The notes: generated by a model not told the origin, from the letters alone. Shown: positions 1 to 8,668, numbered from the stretch's first letter. The stretch is DNA of 64,000 nucleotides from Haloarcula sp. H-GB4 (GCF_030848575.1 NZ_JAVDDX010000001.1:372001-436000); one strand, 5' to 3'. A program made the numbers and translations.

Positions 1-1
1 A

Positions 2-175
2 TGGGCCGCAAGCCGTGGCTGTCGAAAGGTGTACAACAGCCTGCCGGCGACGAACGAGCGAGCAATCGACTTTCTGAAGGCGGCCGGCTGGACGGCTGAG
101 GCTGTCCGTGCCGATCACTACGAAATCCGGGACGAACTGGTCGACGAGGTAATGTTGGCCCGCCGACTGGACTGA
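2..175 (+). CDS. GNAT-family N-acetyltransferase, C-terminal fragment
   Basis: Only the last 57 codons lie inside the window, and the gene enters from the left edge. The fragment carries the typical end of a GNAT fold: the segment KVYNSLPATNERAIDFLKAA, followed by GW, matches the 'N..A...Y/L...GF' acetyl-CoA-proximal helix and strand. It ends in an acidic/basic tail (VMLARRLD). The family transfers an acetyl group from acetyl-CoA to an amine, but the substrate cannot be told from this part. The stop codon is followed by a new promoter for the next gene, so it probably ends its own transcript. Confidence 0.6.
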   Translation, partial: WAASRGCRKVYNSLPATNERAIDFLKAAGWTAEAVRADHYEIRDELVDEVMLARRLD

Positions 176-237
176 GACAGACTGCACAGCGTCCCACCGC
201 GTGGTGAATAGCGACCCCCGAGCCAGCGCCCTGTGGC

Positions 238-245
238 TTTATGAT
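238..245 (+). promoter_or_regulatory. TATA-like box of the PPOX-fold gene
   Basis: The AT-rich octamer tttatgat is centred about 26 bases upstream of the ATG at 267. That spacing puts the transcription start at or next to the start codon, as in leaderless haloarchaeal genes. It is the reason for preferring ATG 267 over the upstream GTG at 201 and ATG at 249. Confidence 0.5.
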
Positions 246-266
246 TATATGCCGACAAGTAGCGAC

Positions 267-758
267 ATGACAGTTTCCGAACTGGAAGACTTCGGGATGC
301 TCCAGATGGACAGCGGGGACATCGAAAAGACCCTCGAACACACAAGTGTCGGCGTGCTCGGCGTCCCAACTGACTCCGCGCCGCTATTGCGCCCGCTTAG
401 TTTCTGGTACGACGGCGAGTCCGCGCTTTACTTCGTCTACGTTCTCGGTGTCGACAGCCGAAAAGTAACAGCGAGCGATAACGCGGCCGTTGCCCGGTTT
501 CTCATCCACGACATCGAAACGACGTTCAACTGGCGCAGCGTCCTATTGACGGGACCAATCGAGCGAGTCCCTGAGGACGAACGTATGGCAATTGGAGAAC
601 AGATCGACACCGCTTGGGAGCCCGACGTGTTTGAGCGGGCGGCCGAGACGGAGGCCACAGCGCTGTACCGGTTCCGAATCGATGACCGCGCCGGTATCAA
701 GCAACTCGAACTCCCGCCCGAACTCAGGACCGAATCCTCGTCGAGTCGGCCGGACTGA
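267..758 (+). CDS. Pyridoxamine 5'-phosphate oxidase-fold (split-barrel) protein
   Basis: The product is 163 residues from ATG 267. It resembles the haloarchaeal pyridoxamine 5'-phosphate oxidase-like family: an N-terminal helix, then the strand pattern TSVGVLGVPTDSAPLLRPLS, then FWYDGESALYFVYVLGVDSRK, the usual 'denyA..plsf.ydg..lyfh...gkk' FMN-barrel layout. Such proteins bind FMN or related flavins and are often small reductases of unknown substrate. The family assignment is from pattern recognition. The stop lies 6 bases from the stop of the convergent nadC. The last dozen residues are Ser/Arg-rich and probably disordered. Confidence 0.75.
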   Translation: MTVSELEDFGMLQMDSGDIEKTLEHTSVGVLGVPTDSAPLLRPLSFWYDGESALYFVYVLGVDSRKVTASDNAAVARFLIHDIETTFNWRSVLLTGPIERVPEDERMAIGEQIDTAWEPDVFERAAETEATALYRFRIDDRAGIKQLELPPELRTESSSSRPD

Positions 759-764
759 CCGGAT

Positions 765-1586
765 TCAACCCGTTCGAAAGGAGAAATCCAGCGTCGGTGC
801 GGAGTGGGTCAGCGACCCCATTGAGATGATATCCACACCTGTCTCGGCGTAGGCCGGCACGTCCGCGACGGTGATGCCGCCACTGGCCTCTGTGAGCGCG
901 TTGGCATCGGCCGCCGCTACGAGGTCGACGGCCCGCTCGGTCTCCGCGGGGGGCATGTTGTCCAGCAGGACGATGTCCGCACCGGCCTCGGCGGCCCGCG
1001 GCGCGTCCGCCGGGGATTCGACCTCTACGTCGAGTTTCGTGGCGAAGGAGACCCGCTCGCGGAAGTGCTCGACGGCGTCAAGCAGTCCCATCTCGGCGAT
1101 GTGGTTGTCCTTGACCATCACCATGTGCGAGAGGTCAAGCCGGTGGGTGTCGCCGCCGCCGGCTGCCACCGCTCGCTTCTCGATGCCGCGCAGGCCCGGG
1201 GTCGTCTTTCGCGTGCCGGCGATACGGGGTGTGGAATCTGCCGTGGAGGATTCCGCCGCATCGACAGCGGCCCGGGTCTTCGTCGCCACACCCGAGGCGT
1301 GACCAGTGAGGTTCACGGCGACGCGCTCGCCGCGGAGCACCGACTGCGCGGGGCCGTCGACGCGAAGCACCACGTCGCCGGCGTCGATAGCGTCACCGGA
1401 GTCGACCGGTGTCTCCACCGCACAGTCCAGATACTCGAACACGCCGGTGGCGGCGTCGAGGCCCGCAACCACGCCGGACGCTTTCGCGACTAGTCGCCCC
1501 TCGGTCGTCCCAGGCACGTCGTTGGTCACATCGTGGTGGCCCACGTCCTCGCGGAGCCACCGCTCGATGTCGCTGTCAGTGAGCAT
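765..1586 (-). CDS. nadC: Nicotinate-nucleotide pyrophosphorylase (quinolinate phosphoribosyltransferase)
   Basis: NadC converts quinolinate and PRPP to nicotinate mononucleotide, the last step of de novo pyridine-ring synthesis. The 273-residue protein has the normal family length and the signature GTRKTTPGLR at about 124-133, HR at 148-149 and KDNH at 159-162. The C-terminal phosphate-binding strand SMGSLTHSAP is also present. It is the third gene of a nadA-nadB-nadC operon. Its ATG shares one base with the nadB stop (TAATG), so the two are likely translationally coupled. It converges on the PPOX-fold gene with only 6 bases between the stops. Confidence 0.95.
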   Translation of the reverse strand: MLTDSDIERWLREDVGHHDVTNDVPGTTEGRLVAKASGVVAGLDAATGVFEYLDCAVETPVDSGDAIDAGDVVLRVDGPAQSVLRGERVAVNLTGHASGVATKTRAAVDAAESSTADSTPRIAGTRKTTPGLRGIEKRAVAAGGGDTHRLDLSHMVMVKDNHIAEMGLLDAVEHFRERVSFATKLDVEVESPADAPRAAEAGADIVLLDNMPPAETERAVDLVAAADANALTEASGGITVADVPAYAETGVDIISMGSLTHSAPTLDFSFRTG

Positions 1587-3109
1587 TAGTCGGCTGTGGA
1601 CTCCGGTGGGTCCTCGCTCGCGTCCACGAGATTGTGCGTGCCGACGCTCTTCTCGTTCTCGGCGGCGTGGCGCGCAATCAACAGGGCGGTGACGCTAGCG
1701 TGGCGGAGTTCGTACAGCGAGCGGCTGGTTCGCGTACGGACGTAGGCATCCACTTCGCCCTTAAGCCGGCGGAGGACGGCCATCGCGCGCTGGAGGTCCG
1801 CGGGGTCGCGCTCGACGCCGACATTCTCGTCCATCACGCGGGTCAGCCGCTGGAACTTGTCGCGGGCGAACCGCTCGGGCAGGTCCGGGTCGCGTTCGAG
1901 CAGTTCCGGCGCTTCGATTGGTTCCGGATCGGCCCCGGCAGCGTCTTCGCCGGCACGCAGACCCCAGACCAGTCCCTCAAGCAGGGATGTACTTGCGAGG
2001 CGGTTCGCGCCGTGGACGCCGGTCCGGGAGCACTCGCCGACGGCGTAGAGCCGATCCAGCGTCGTCCGGCCACGATCGTCGACGCTGATGCCGCCACAGA
2101 GGAAGTGCTCGGCAGGCGCGACTGGGATGCCGTCCGCCCACTCGACACCGTGTTCCGCACACCTGTCGGCGAGGTTCGGGAACTCTTCGGCGAAGTCGAG
2201 CGGCGACACGTCCAGTGTCACTTCGCCCGTCGCCTCCCGCTCGGCCTTGACAGCGCGGGCCACCACGTCGCGGGGCGCGAGTTCGGCGTCGGCGTGGTAG
2301 TCGGGCATGAACCGCTCGCCGTCGCCATTGCGGAGCAGACCGCCCTCGCCGCGGACGGCCTCGCTGACGAGGAATGCAACGTCAGCGTCGCCATTCTCCT
2401 CCAGTACGCACGCGGTCGGGTGGAACTGGACGTACTCCATGTCCTCGACCTCGGCTCCGGCGAGTGCGGCCATGCCGATACCGTCCCCGGTCGTGTTGTC
2501 GGGGTTCGTCGTCCGCGGGTAGAGGTCGCCGATACCGCCCGTCGCCAGCACGACGCTGCCGGCGAAGTACGGGTCGACCTCGCCGTCGGATTCGAGCATT
2601 GCGCCGTGGACCCGGCCCTCGTGACGGATGAGTTCGAGTGCGGCGGTGTCGTCCAGAATCTCCACGCCGTCGTGATCGTCGATGTAGTTCAGGAACGGGA
2701 CGTGGATGTGCTTGCCCGTCGAGGCGTCCACGTGGAGAATGCGGTCCTCGCTGTGGGCAGCCTCGCGGGTGAAGTCGTGGCCCGAGCCGTTCTGGTCGAA
2801 CTCGACGTCGAGCGTCTCAAGCAACACGTCCTCGACGGCCTCGTTTGCGTTCTCGACCAGCACATCGACGGCATCGGGGTCAGCGGTACCGTCGGAGGCG
2901 GCCATGATGTCGTCTTTGAATTCTTCGGGCGTATCCCGGGAGACGGCGATGCCGCCTTGCGCCCACCAGGAAGAGGAGCCTTCCGGACGGGTCGCCTTCG
3001 TAGCGAGCGTCACGTTGTCACCTTCGCGGGCCGCGGCGAGCGCCACCGCCAGCCCGGCGATACCGGAACCGATGACTAGCACATCCGTCGTAATCGGGTC
3101 GTCTGTCAT
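1586..3109 (-). CDS. nadB: L-aspartate oxidase
   Basis: This FAD enzyme oxidises L-aspartate to iminoaspartate, which NadA uses. The ATG at 3109 gives 507 residues. An open frame continues upstream into nadA, but the FAD-binding start MTDDPITTDVLVIGSGIAGL fits 3109 and leaves a 2-base gap after nadA. Visible features are the GxGxxG dinucleotide motif at 14-19, SSWWAQGGIAV at about 46-56, an HPTAC segment, RGEGGLL and ELAPRDVV. The late block CGGISVDDRGRTTLDRLYAV is shared with fumarate reductase/succinate dehydrogenase flavoproteins. Operon position between nadA and nadC separates it from those relatives. Confidence 0.95.
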   Translation of the reverse strand: MTDDPITTDVLVIGSGIAGLAVALAAAREGDNVTLATKATRPEGSSSWWAQGGIAVSRDTPEEFKDDIMAASDGTADPDAVDVLVENANEAVEDVLLETLDVEFDQNGSGHDFTREAAHSEDRILHVDASTGKHIHVPFLNYIDDHDGVEILDDTAALELIRHEGRVHGAMLESDGEVDPYFAGSVVLATGGIGDLYPRTTNPDNTTGDGIGMAALAGAEVEDMEYVQFHPTACVLEENGDADVAFLVSEAVRGEGGLLRNGDGERFMPDYHADAELAPRDVVARAVKAEREATGEVTLDVSPLDFAEEFPNLADRCAEHGVEWADGIPVAPAEHFLCGGISVDDRGRTTLDRLYAVGECSRTGVHGANRLASTSLLEGLVWGLRAGEDAAGADPEPIEAPELLERDPDLPERFARDKFQRLTRVMDENVGVERDPADLQRAMAVLRRLKGEVDAYVRTRTSRSLYELRHASVTALLIARHAAENEKSVGTHNLVDASEDPPESTAD

Positions 3110-3111
3110 GG

Positions 3112-4248
3112 TTAGATCTCCAGCATTCGGTCCATCGCGACCTGTGCCAGTTCCTTCTCTTCGGGCGCGACTTCGATGACGTTGCGCTCGCGGCCCTCGA
3201 CCAGTTCCTCTAGCACCCACGCGAGGTAGTTCGGGTCGATCTGGCGCATGGCGTTGCAGTCCATGCAGGCGTCGCCACACAGCGGGACGACGTTCACCTC
3301 TGGGTGCCACCGCTGGAGGTGGTGCGTGAGGTGAATCTCCGTGCCGATGGCCCACGTCTCGCCGGGGTCAGCCTCGGCGACGGACTCACAGATAGTCGAC
3401 GTGGAGCCGGCCACGTCGGCGGCCTCAACGACTTCGCGGCGACACTCGGGGTGGACGATGACGTTCGCGTCGGGGTAGTCCTCGCGGATGGAGTCGATGT
3501 GGTGCTCGCGGAAGCGTTCGTGAACCTGGCAGTACCCTTCCCAGAGGATGACATCGTTTTCGACGGCGTCGGCGGCGTCGGTGCCCTCGGCGTCCCAGGG
3601 GTCCCACTCGACTGTCTCGTCGGCCATGTCGAGCCGGTGGGCCGTGTTTTCGCCGAGGTGTTTATCGGGAAGGAACAGCACCTTGTCACCTTTCTCGAAG
3701 GCGTACTCGAACGCTTTGTGGGCATTCGAGGACGTACAGACAAGACCGCCCTGCTCGGCGCAGAAGGCCTTCAGGTCGGCGTAGCTATTCATGTACGTGA
3801 TTGGGATGATTTCCTCGTCGTCGTCGAGCGCCGCGGTCAGTTCCGCCCACGCGGCGTCGACCTGCAGCGCCTCGGCCATGCCGGCCATCGGGCAGGACGC
3901 CTCCATCGACGGGAGAATCACGGACTGATCGTCGTCCGTGATAATGTCCGCGGATTCAGCCATGAACGTCACGCCACCGAAGATTACGTAATCGGCGTCG
4001 GACTGGGCGGCTTCCTTCGAGAGCTGGTAGGAGTCGCCGATAAAGTCGGCGTGCTCGACGATTTCCCGCCGCTGATAGTTGTGGCCGAGGATGACCACGT
4101 CGTCGCCAAGCTCGGCGAGCGCGCTCTCGATGCGCTCGGTCCGCTCGTCTGCCTCGAGGTCCCGGTACGCCGGCGGGAGTTGCTCGAGGTTGTCATACTT
4201 GAAGAGGCTCAGATCCGTCTCGAACGCGGCGGTTTCCATTTCGGGCAC
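3112..4248 (-). CDS. nadA: Quinolinate synthase
   Basis: NadA condenses iminoaspartate with dihydroxyacetone phosphate to form quinolinate, using a [4Fe-4S] cluster. The 378-residue product is of usual archaeal length. It shows DVVILGHNYQRREIVEHADF near the start, a Cys in DLKAFCAEQGG, the Cys of VHPECRREV, and the C-terminal CGDACMDCNAMRQ. These supply the three conserved cluster cysteines of the family. The longest start is a GTG at 4248; an in-frame ATG lies three codons later at 4239. It is the first gene of the nad operon, and a 14-base palindrome lies just upstream. Confidence 0.95.
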   Translation of the reverse strand: MPEMETAAFETDLSLFKYDNLEQLPPAYRDLEADERTERIESALAELGDDVVILGHNYQRREIVEHADFIGDSYQLSKEAAQSDADYVIFGGVTFMAESADIITDDDQSVILPSMEASCPMAGMAEALQVDAAWAELTAALDDDEEIIPITYMNSYADLKAFCAEQGGLVCTSSNAHKAFEYAFEKGDKVLFLPDKHLGENTAHRLDMADETVEWDPWDAEGTDAADAVENDVILWEGYCQVHERFREHHIDSIREDYPDANVIVHPECRREVVEAADVAGSTSTICESVAEADPGETWAIGTEIHLTHHLQRWHPEVNVVPLCGDACMDCNAMRQIDPNYLAWVLEELVEGRERNVIEVAPEEKELAQVAMDRMLEI

Positions 4249-4260
4249 GTTGTATCCACC

Positions 4261-4274
4261 TGTGGGTACTCACA
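4261..4274. promoter_or_regulatory. Palindrome upstream of nadA, candidate operator
   Basis: The sequence tgtgggtactcaca is a near-perfect inverted repeat with 6 of 7 base pairs matching around a central TA. It starts 12 bases before the nadA GTG, between the start codon and an upstream AT-rich promoter-like stretch (ttttatcttc, about 4292-4301 on the plus strand). A repressor bound here would block transcription or initiation. NAD-responsive repression of nad operons is known in other lineages, but I do not recognise the regulator. Confidence 0.35.
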
Positions 4275-4289
4275 CTTCGGAACTGCTCG

Positions 4290-4508
4290 GTGAAAAGATT
4301 TTATCTTCAAAAGAGTTGGTTGGTGGCGGAGAAGATTGTATAATCAATATCGGTGGCAACTCTATTTTTGTTTCTGGACTTGGTGGCCACTCTGGTTTTA
4401 TACTCGACTTTGGCGATATATCCGGTTCTATACCCTGTATTGTTGAACCAAGTTATTTGTTACCGAACAACAAGAACTGTGGCGCTTCGATACCGCTCTT
4501 TGTTTGAT
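4290..4508. other. AT-rich spacer between the amidohydrolase gene and nadA
   Basis: This stretch is visibly AT-rich against the GC-rich genes on both sides. It probably holds the nadA promoter, read on the minus strand. It contains repeated short words: ggtggc(a/c)actct occurs twice, at about 4351 and 4383, each followed by a T-rich run, and 'tatccggttctatacc' resembles 'ggttttatactcg'. Open frames cross it but show no protein-like pattern, so I do not call a gene. Confidence 0.4.
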
Positions 4509-6005
4509 TCAGTCACCGGAGTCAAATACGATATCGCCAGCGCTGACGGTCATCGTGATTGCTGTGTCCGAAATCTCCCCGTTTGGCATTTCCCACGGCG
4601 AGGCCGATAGCACAGCGAAATCCGCGACCGATCCCGGCGTAATCGTGCCCATCCGGTCCTCATCGAAGCCTGCATACGCAGCACCGCTGGTGTACGCCCG
4701 GAGCGCCTCGTCGACTGTCAGGCGCTGGCTCGGTTCCGGCGCAGTGACGGCCTGCTGGACGCCATACAGCGGAGAGAGCGGCATACAGTCGCTCCCGAAG
4801 GCCAGTTGTGCGCCGGCATCAACGAGGTCGCGGAAACGGTTCGTCAGTCCGCGACGCTCGCCGAGGCGTTCGTCGTACAGGTCCCCCGTCGCTGCCCAGC
4901 GGTGGAAGTTCGGCTGGGCCGAAACGACCAGCGGCGACGCTGCCAGTCGCTCCACGAGGTCACCGGTGAGGACCTCGGCGTGTTCGACACGGTGGCGCTC
5001 GTCCGCGGCATCGACGGATTCGATAGCTGAGAGCAGCGTGTCGATAGCCGCGTCGCCGATGGCGTGGGCGGCGAACTGGAGGCCCGCGTCGTCGACCGCC
5101 GACACGAGTTCCCGAAGTGCGTCGGGGTCCGTCCGCCACTCGCCGACGCTGTCGCTGTCGGCGTATGGGTCCCGGAGCCGCGCGGTTCCAGCCCCGAGCG
5201 ACCCGTCAATGTACGCCTTGATCGCGCCCGTCCGGACGCGGTCGCTCCCGTGGTTCGTCACCAGACCGAGTTCTCTGATTGCTTCGAGATGGTCCGCCCA
5301 GTAGTTGAGTCGCACTCGCAGGGAAAGGGCGTTCTCGGTATCTAAATCGCGGTACACTCGTGGGGCGTGTGACTGCCGAACCATGTCGTGGACAGCGGTG
5401 ACTCCCTTCGAGAGGGCCACCTCCTGTGCAGCCAGCAGGTACTCCCGTGTCTGTGCGTAGTCGGGCGCGATGGCATCGAAGACGGCCTCGGCGGCTTCTT
5501 CAACGAGTACCCCGGTCGGCGCGCCGTCCCCGGTCTGAACGCCGTCGTCGGGCAGATCCAGCACGTCCAGCGCGGCGTGGTTCACCGATACGGTGTGGAT
5601 GTCCTCCCGCGCGGCCGCGACCGGACGTTCAGTGCTTACCCGGTCCAGTGTCGCCGCCTGCAACAAGTCCCCGCCCCAGTCGCTCTCGTCGTAGCCGAAG
5701 CCCAGAACCCAGCCCTCGCCGTCGTCGGCCGCCAGCAGCCGGTCGATGCAGTCGTTCGGTCCGTCTGCCCCGGCGAGATCGGCTTCGATCGCACGCCGGC
5801 CGACGATGTCCAGATGCGTATGGGCGTCGACGAAGCCGGGCAACAGAACGCCACCGCGACAGTCGACGGTCTCAGCACCCGCGGCCGAGAGTTCGTCCGG
5901 GTCCCCGACGGCGGTAACCGTGCCGTCCGTTACTGCAACCGCTGACGCCGGGTCGTCGCCGGACAGCGGCCGTACCTCACAGTTTGTGAATACGCGGTCG
6001 ACCAT
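4509..6005 (-). CDS. YtcJ-like metal-dependent amidohydrolase
   Basis: The 498-residue product belongs to the amidohydrolase-3 (YtcJ/COG1574) branch. It starts MVDRVFTNCEVRPLSGDDPA, typical of the N-terminal beta sandwich, and has the metal-binding GFVDAHTHLD. Further motifs are HAIGDAAIDTLL, HRVEHAEVL and the late FGSDCMPLSPLYG. Such enzymes hydrolyse C-N bonds of cyclic or linear amides; the substrate is unknown here. The ATG at 6005 was chosen over a much longer upstream frame because the family begins there and a TATA-like ttttgc lies about 27 bases upstream. The gene is divergent from hmgA. Confidence 0.85.
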   Translation of the reverse strand: MVDRVFTNCEVRPLSGDDPASAVAVTDGTVTAVGDPDELSAAGAETVDCRGGVLLPGFVDAHTHLDIVGRRAIEADLAGADGPNDCIDRLLAADDGEGWVLGFGYDESDWGGDLLQAATLDRVSTERPVAAAREDIHTVSVNHAALDVLDLPDDGVQTGDGAPTGVLVEEAAEAVFDAIAPDYAQTREYLLAAQEVALSKGVTAVHDMVRQSHAPRVYRDLDTENALSLRVRLNYWADHLEAIRELGLVTNHGSDRVRTGAIKAYIDGSLGAGTARLRDPYADSDSVGEWRTDPDALRELVSAVDDAGLQFAAHAIGDAAIDTLLSAIESVDAADERHRVEHAEVLTGDLVERLAASPLVVSAQPNFHRWAATGDLYDERLGERRGLTNRFRDLVDAGAQLAFGSDCMPLSPLYGVQQAVTAPEPSQRLTVDEALRAYTSGAAYAGFDEDRMGTITPGSVADFAVLSASPWEMPNGEISDTAITMTVSAGDIVFDSGD

Positions 6006-6086
6006 ACAGACTCCGGGCGCGGCGACTGCAAAACCCTTGGCCCGCCAAGAGCAACTGTTAGGAGCCCCGAAGCCACACCGGTCAGT

Positions 6087-7304
6087 ATGACCGACTCCGA
6101 CGTCGTCGCGCTCGCAGAGCGCATTCGTGACGGTGAGTTGCGGCTCTACGAACTGGAAGACCACGCCGACCCTGACACTGCAGCGGCTGCCCGCAGGCAC
6201 CTGCTGGCCGAGGAGACTGGTGCGGACCTCTCCGCGGTCGGCGACTACACCTTCGACGCCGCCGACGCCGAGAGCAATATTGAGAATATGGTCGGCGCGG
6301 CACAGGTTCCGATGGGCGTCGTTGGCCCGCTGCCTGTTGACGGTGGAGCCGCTGACGGCGACCACCACCTCCCGCTGGCGACCAGCGAGGGCGCGCTGCT
6401 GGCCTCAGTCAACCGCGGCGTCTCGACCATCCGCAACGCCGGGGGCGCGACCGCTCGCGTCCTCAAGTCCGGGATGACCCGCGCGCCGGTGTTTCGCGTC
6501 GAGGATGTGGCCGAGGCAGGCGAGGTGTCGGCCTGGGTTCGCGAACACGTCGATGTTCTCGCCGACGCCGCCGAGTCGACGACGAGTCACGGCGAACTAC
6601 AGGACGTGACACCCTACGTCGTCGGTGACAGCGTCTTCCTTCGTTTTTCCTACGACACCAAGGACGCGATGGGGATGAACATGGCCACCATCGCGACGGA
6701 GGCGGCCTGTGACGTTGTCGAGTCCGAAACGCCGGCCGACCTCGTGGCGCTGTCGGGCAACCTCTGTTCGGATAAGAAGCCTGCTGCCATCAACGCCGTC
6801 GAGGGCCGGGGCCGCACCGTCGCCGCCGACGTGCTCATCCCCCACGAGCAGGTCGAGGACCGACTCGATACGACGTCCGACGCTATCGTCGAGGCCAACA
6901 CCCGCAAGAACCTCGTCGGCTCGGCGAAGGCCGGTGCGCTGGGGTTCAACGCCCACGCTGCCAACGTCGTCGCTGCCGCCTTCCTCGCGCTCGGGCAGGA
7001 CATCGCACAGGTAGTCGAAGGGAGTAACGCTATCACGACGGTCGACGCTCGCGAGGACGGTCTATACGCCTCCGTCACCATCGCATCGCTGGAGGTCGGT
7101 ACCGTCGGCGGCGGCACGGGCCTGCCAACCCAGTCCGAAGCGCTTGACGTGCTGGGGTACAGCGGCGGCGGTGACCCTGCCGGGAGCAACGCCGACGCGC
7201 TCGCCGAAGTCATCGCCGCCGGCGCGCTGGCTGGCGAACTCTCCTTGCTTGCGGCGCTGTCCTCGCGCCACCTCTCCTCGGCGCACGCTGACCTCGGGCG
7301 GTAG
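6087..7304 (+). CDS. hmgA: Hydroxymethylglutaryl-CoA reductase (NADPH), class I
   Basis: This enzyme makes mevalonate for isoprenoid (archaeol) lipid synthesis and is the statin/mevinolin target in haloarchaea. The 405-residue protein has the class I catalytic-domain motifs in order: NIENMVGAAQVPMGVVGPLP, the glutamate-containing EGALLASVNRG, DAMGMNM, the lysine segment SDKKPAAIN, the aspartate segment GQDIAQVVEG, GTVGGGTGLPTQ, and a C-terminal histidine in SSRHLSSAH. It lacks the membrane anchor of eukaryotic forms, as expected. A weak TATA-like ctgttagg lies about 29 bases upstream. Confidence 0.96.
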   Translation: MTDSDVVALAERIRDGELRLYELEDHADPDTAAAARRHLLAEETGADLSAVGDYTFDAADAESNIENMVGAAQVPMGVVGPLPVDGGAADGDHHLPLATSEGALLASVNRGVSTIRNAGGATARVLKSGMTRAPVFRVEDVAEAGEVSAWVREHVDVLADAAESTTSHGELQDVTPYVVGDSVFLRFSYDTKDAMGMNMATIATEAACDVVESETPADLVALSGNLCSDKKPAAINAVEGRGRTVAADVLIPHEQVEDRLDTTSDAIVEANTRKNLVGSAKAGALGFNAHAANVVAAAFLALGQDIAQVVEGSNAITTVDAREDGLYASVTIASLEVGTVGGGTGLPTQSEALDVLGYSGGGDPAGSNADALAEVIAAGALAGELSLLAALSSRHLSSAHADLGR

Positions 7305-7328
7305 TCCCGGCTTCGGGGAGGTGTGCTG

Positions 7329-7679
7329 TCACTCCCGACTCTGGCTCACCAGAAAGCCGGCCCCCGCGACGAGCACGACGACGCCGGCGAGCAGGAGCGC
7401 TTCCCGCCCGAGCAGCGGGCCGAGCACGAGCAGCGCCCACGCGACGGCAAAGACACCGTGGGCGATGGCGAACAGCCGGCGGCCCCGGCGAGCGAACACG
7501 ACCGTCCCCAGCGCGAACCCGAGCGTGAGAACGACCGCCGAGAGCGCAACCGTGCTCACCCGCAACGAGCCGACTGCGACGGGTTCGACGACCGGCGTGA
7601 GCAAGAACAGCAGTCCAGAGAGACCGACGAGCGTCCCGACCGCGACCGGTCCGAGTTCGAAATCCAGCGTCGCGGTCAT
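7329..7679 (-). CDS. Small integral membrane protein, haloarchaeal
   Basis: A 116-residue, strongly hydrophobic protein with about four predicted membrane segments (around 13-31, 41-60, 68-90 and 95-113) separated by short Arg-rich loops (FARRGRRLF). I do not recognise a functional family. Its ATG overlaps the stop of the upstream zinc-ribbon gene by 4 bases (ATGA), so the two are co-transcribed and probably coupled. It converges on hmgA, with a short CCCG...CGGG hairpin between the stops. Confidence 0.65.
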   Translation of the reverse strand: MTATLDFELGPVAVGTLVGLSGLLFLLTPVVEPVAVGSLRVSTVALSAVVLTLGFALGTVVFARRGRRLFAIAHGVFAVAWALLVLGPLLGREALLLAGVVVLVAGAGFLVSQSRE

Positions 7680-8200
7680 AGCAGCCGGTACTGCCCCCGG
7701 CTTTCCGATGCTTCGCCGGCGCGAACCAGTTTTTCCAGTGCCTCCCGGGTGTACGACGCCGGGACGCCGCGCTCTTCCGCGTAGCCCACGATATCGTCCT
7801 CGGTCGGCTCATCCAGTTCCCGCACCGCGCTCGTTACCGTCTCCTTGCGGCTTGACCCGCCCGTCGCACCCTGTTCGGCGCGGTCGGCGGCCGCCGACAC
7901 GGCGTCGGTGTCGATCCCCGAATCTTCGAGGTATGTCTCGTCATCCACACCCACGTCGTCGACCTGCCGCTCCATCTCGGCGTAGGAGTCCAACTCCGCG
8001 AAGGCGTCGCCCTCCCCCTGACGGTTGGCCAGCATCGAGGCCCGAACCTCGCGGGCGTGGGCCTCGTCGTCCGTCTCGATGAACTTCCGACGCTTCTCGT
8101 GTTTGCGGCGCGTGCCACACCGCGGGCACTGGGTCGTCTCCGGTCGCCCTTCGGTGACCCACAGCGCACTGCACTCACTACACCCGACGACCGCGTACAT
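7676..8200 (-). CDS. DUF5817-type zinc-ribbon / winged-helix protein
   Basis: The 174-residue protein begins with a zinc ribbon made of two CxxC knuckles (GCSECSALW and QCPRCGTRRKHEKRRKF). An acidic linker follows, then a C-terminal helix-turn-helix-like segment (DDIVGYAEERGVPASYTREA through GQYRLL). Zinc ribbon plus winged helix suggests nucleic-acid binding, perhaps a transcription or RNA-associated factor; this is inference. It matches a haloarchaeal family that I believe is labelled DUF5817. It is the first gene of a two-gene unit with the small membrane protein downstream. Confidence 0.75.
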   Translation of the reverse strand: MYAVVGCSECSALWVTEGRPETTQCPRCGTRRKHEKRRKFIETDDEAHAREVRASMLANRQGEGDAFAELDSYAEMERQVDDVGVDDETYLEDSGIDTDAVSAAADRAEQGATGGSSRKETVTSAVRELDEPTEDDIVGYAEERGVPASYTREALEKLVRAGEASESRGQYRLL

Positions 8201-8292
8201 AGCTCTCCGTCAGGGCTGGACGGTACTGAACCCACCGACGTCCGATGCCGGGGGACGAACGCTTAGGTGGAGAGGGCGCGACAGCACCGCCC

Positions 8293-8631
8293 ATGGAAGA
8301 AGTACCGCAGGCGGCCTGTGAGACAGTCGAAGCAGTCGACGGCGTGCACCTGACACAGATGGCCGTCGGAGAGGAGATGAGCGTCCAGCAGTTCCATATC
8401 GAACCAGGCGCGGCCGTCCCGGAGCACAGCCATCACCACGAGCAGGTCGGTTACGTTGTCAAAGGGACCTTCACGTTCCACGTCAACGGCGAGGAGTACG
8501 TCATCGGCCCCGGAGACTCCTATGTGGTCCCGAGCGAGGAACCACATGAAGCGCGCAACGACGGTGAGGAGCCGGTCCGCGGCATCGACGTGTTCAGTCC
8601 GCCCAGACCAAACCCGGACTGGCAGGACTAA
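8293..8631 (+). CDS. Cupin-domain protein
   Basis: The 112-residue protein is a single small cupin barrel. Motif 1 is PEHSHHHEQVGYVVKGTFTF, with the His cluster and glutamate that bind a metal. Motif 2 is GPGDSYVVPSEEPHEARN. Small stand-alone cupins act as metal-dependent isomerases, dioxygenases or ligand sensors, and the substrate cannot be predicted. ATG 8293 was preferred to an upstream ATG at 8245 because the cupin begins right after it and a TATA-like cgcttagg lies 25-30 bases upstream. Confidence 0.85.
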   Translation: MEEVPQAACETVEAVDGVHLTQMAVGEEMSVQQFHIEPGAAVPEHSHHHEQVGYVVKGTFTFHVNGEEYVIGPGDSYVVPSEEPHEARNDGEEPVRGIDVFSPPRPNPDWQD

Positions 8632-8668
8632 CCACAACTGTTTGAGTCCTGCGGCCGTATGGTAGTTG

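Noticed and set aside
1634-3079. Long plus-strand frame opposite nadB
   Set aside because: It is a mirror of the nadB codon pattern in GC-rich DNA, with no start context or family-like motifs.
3109-3355. Longer start for nadB
   Set aside because: It would overlap nadA by 244 bases with non-homologous residues; ATG 3109 begins at the FAD-binding strand.
4353-4610. Frame crossing the AT-rich spacer and the amidohydrolase 3' end
   Set aside because: It has no coherent protein pattern, changes composition halfway, and overlaps a real gene on the other strand.
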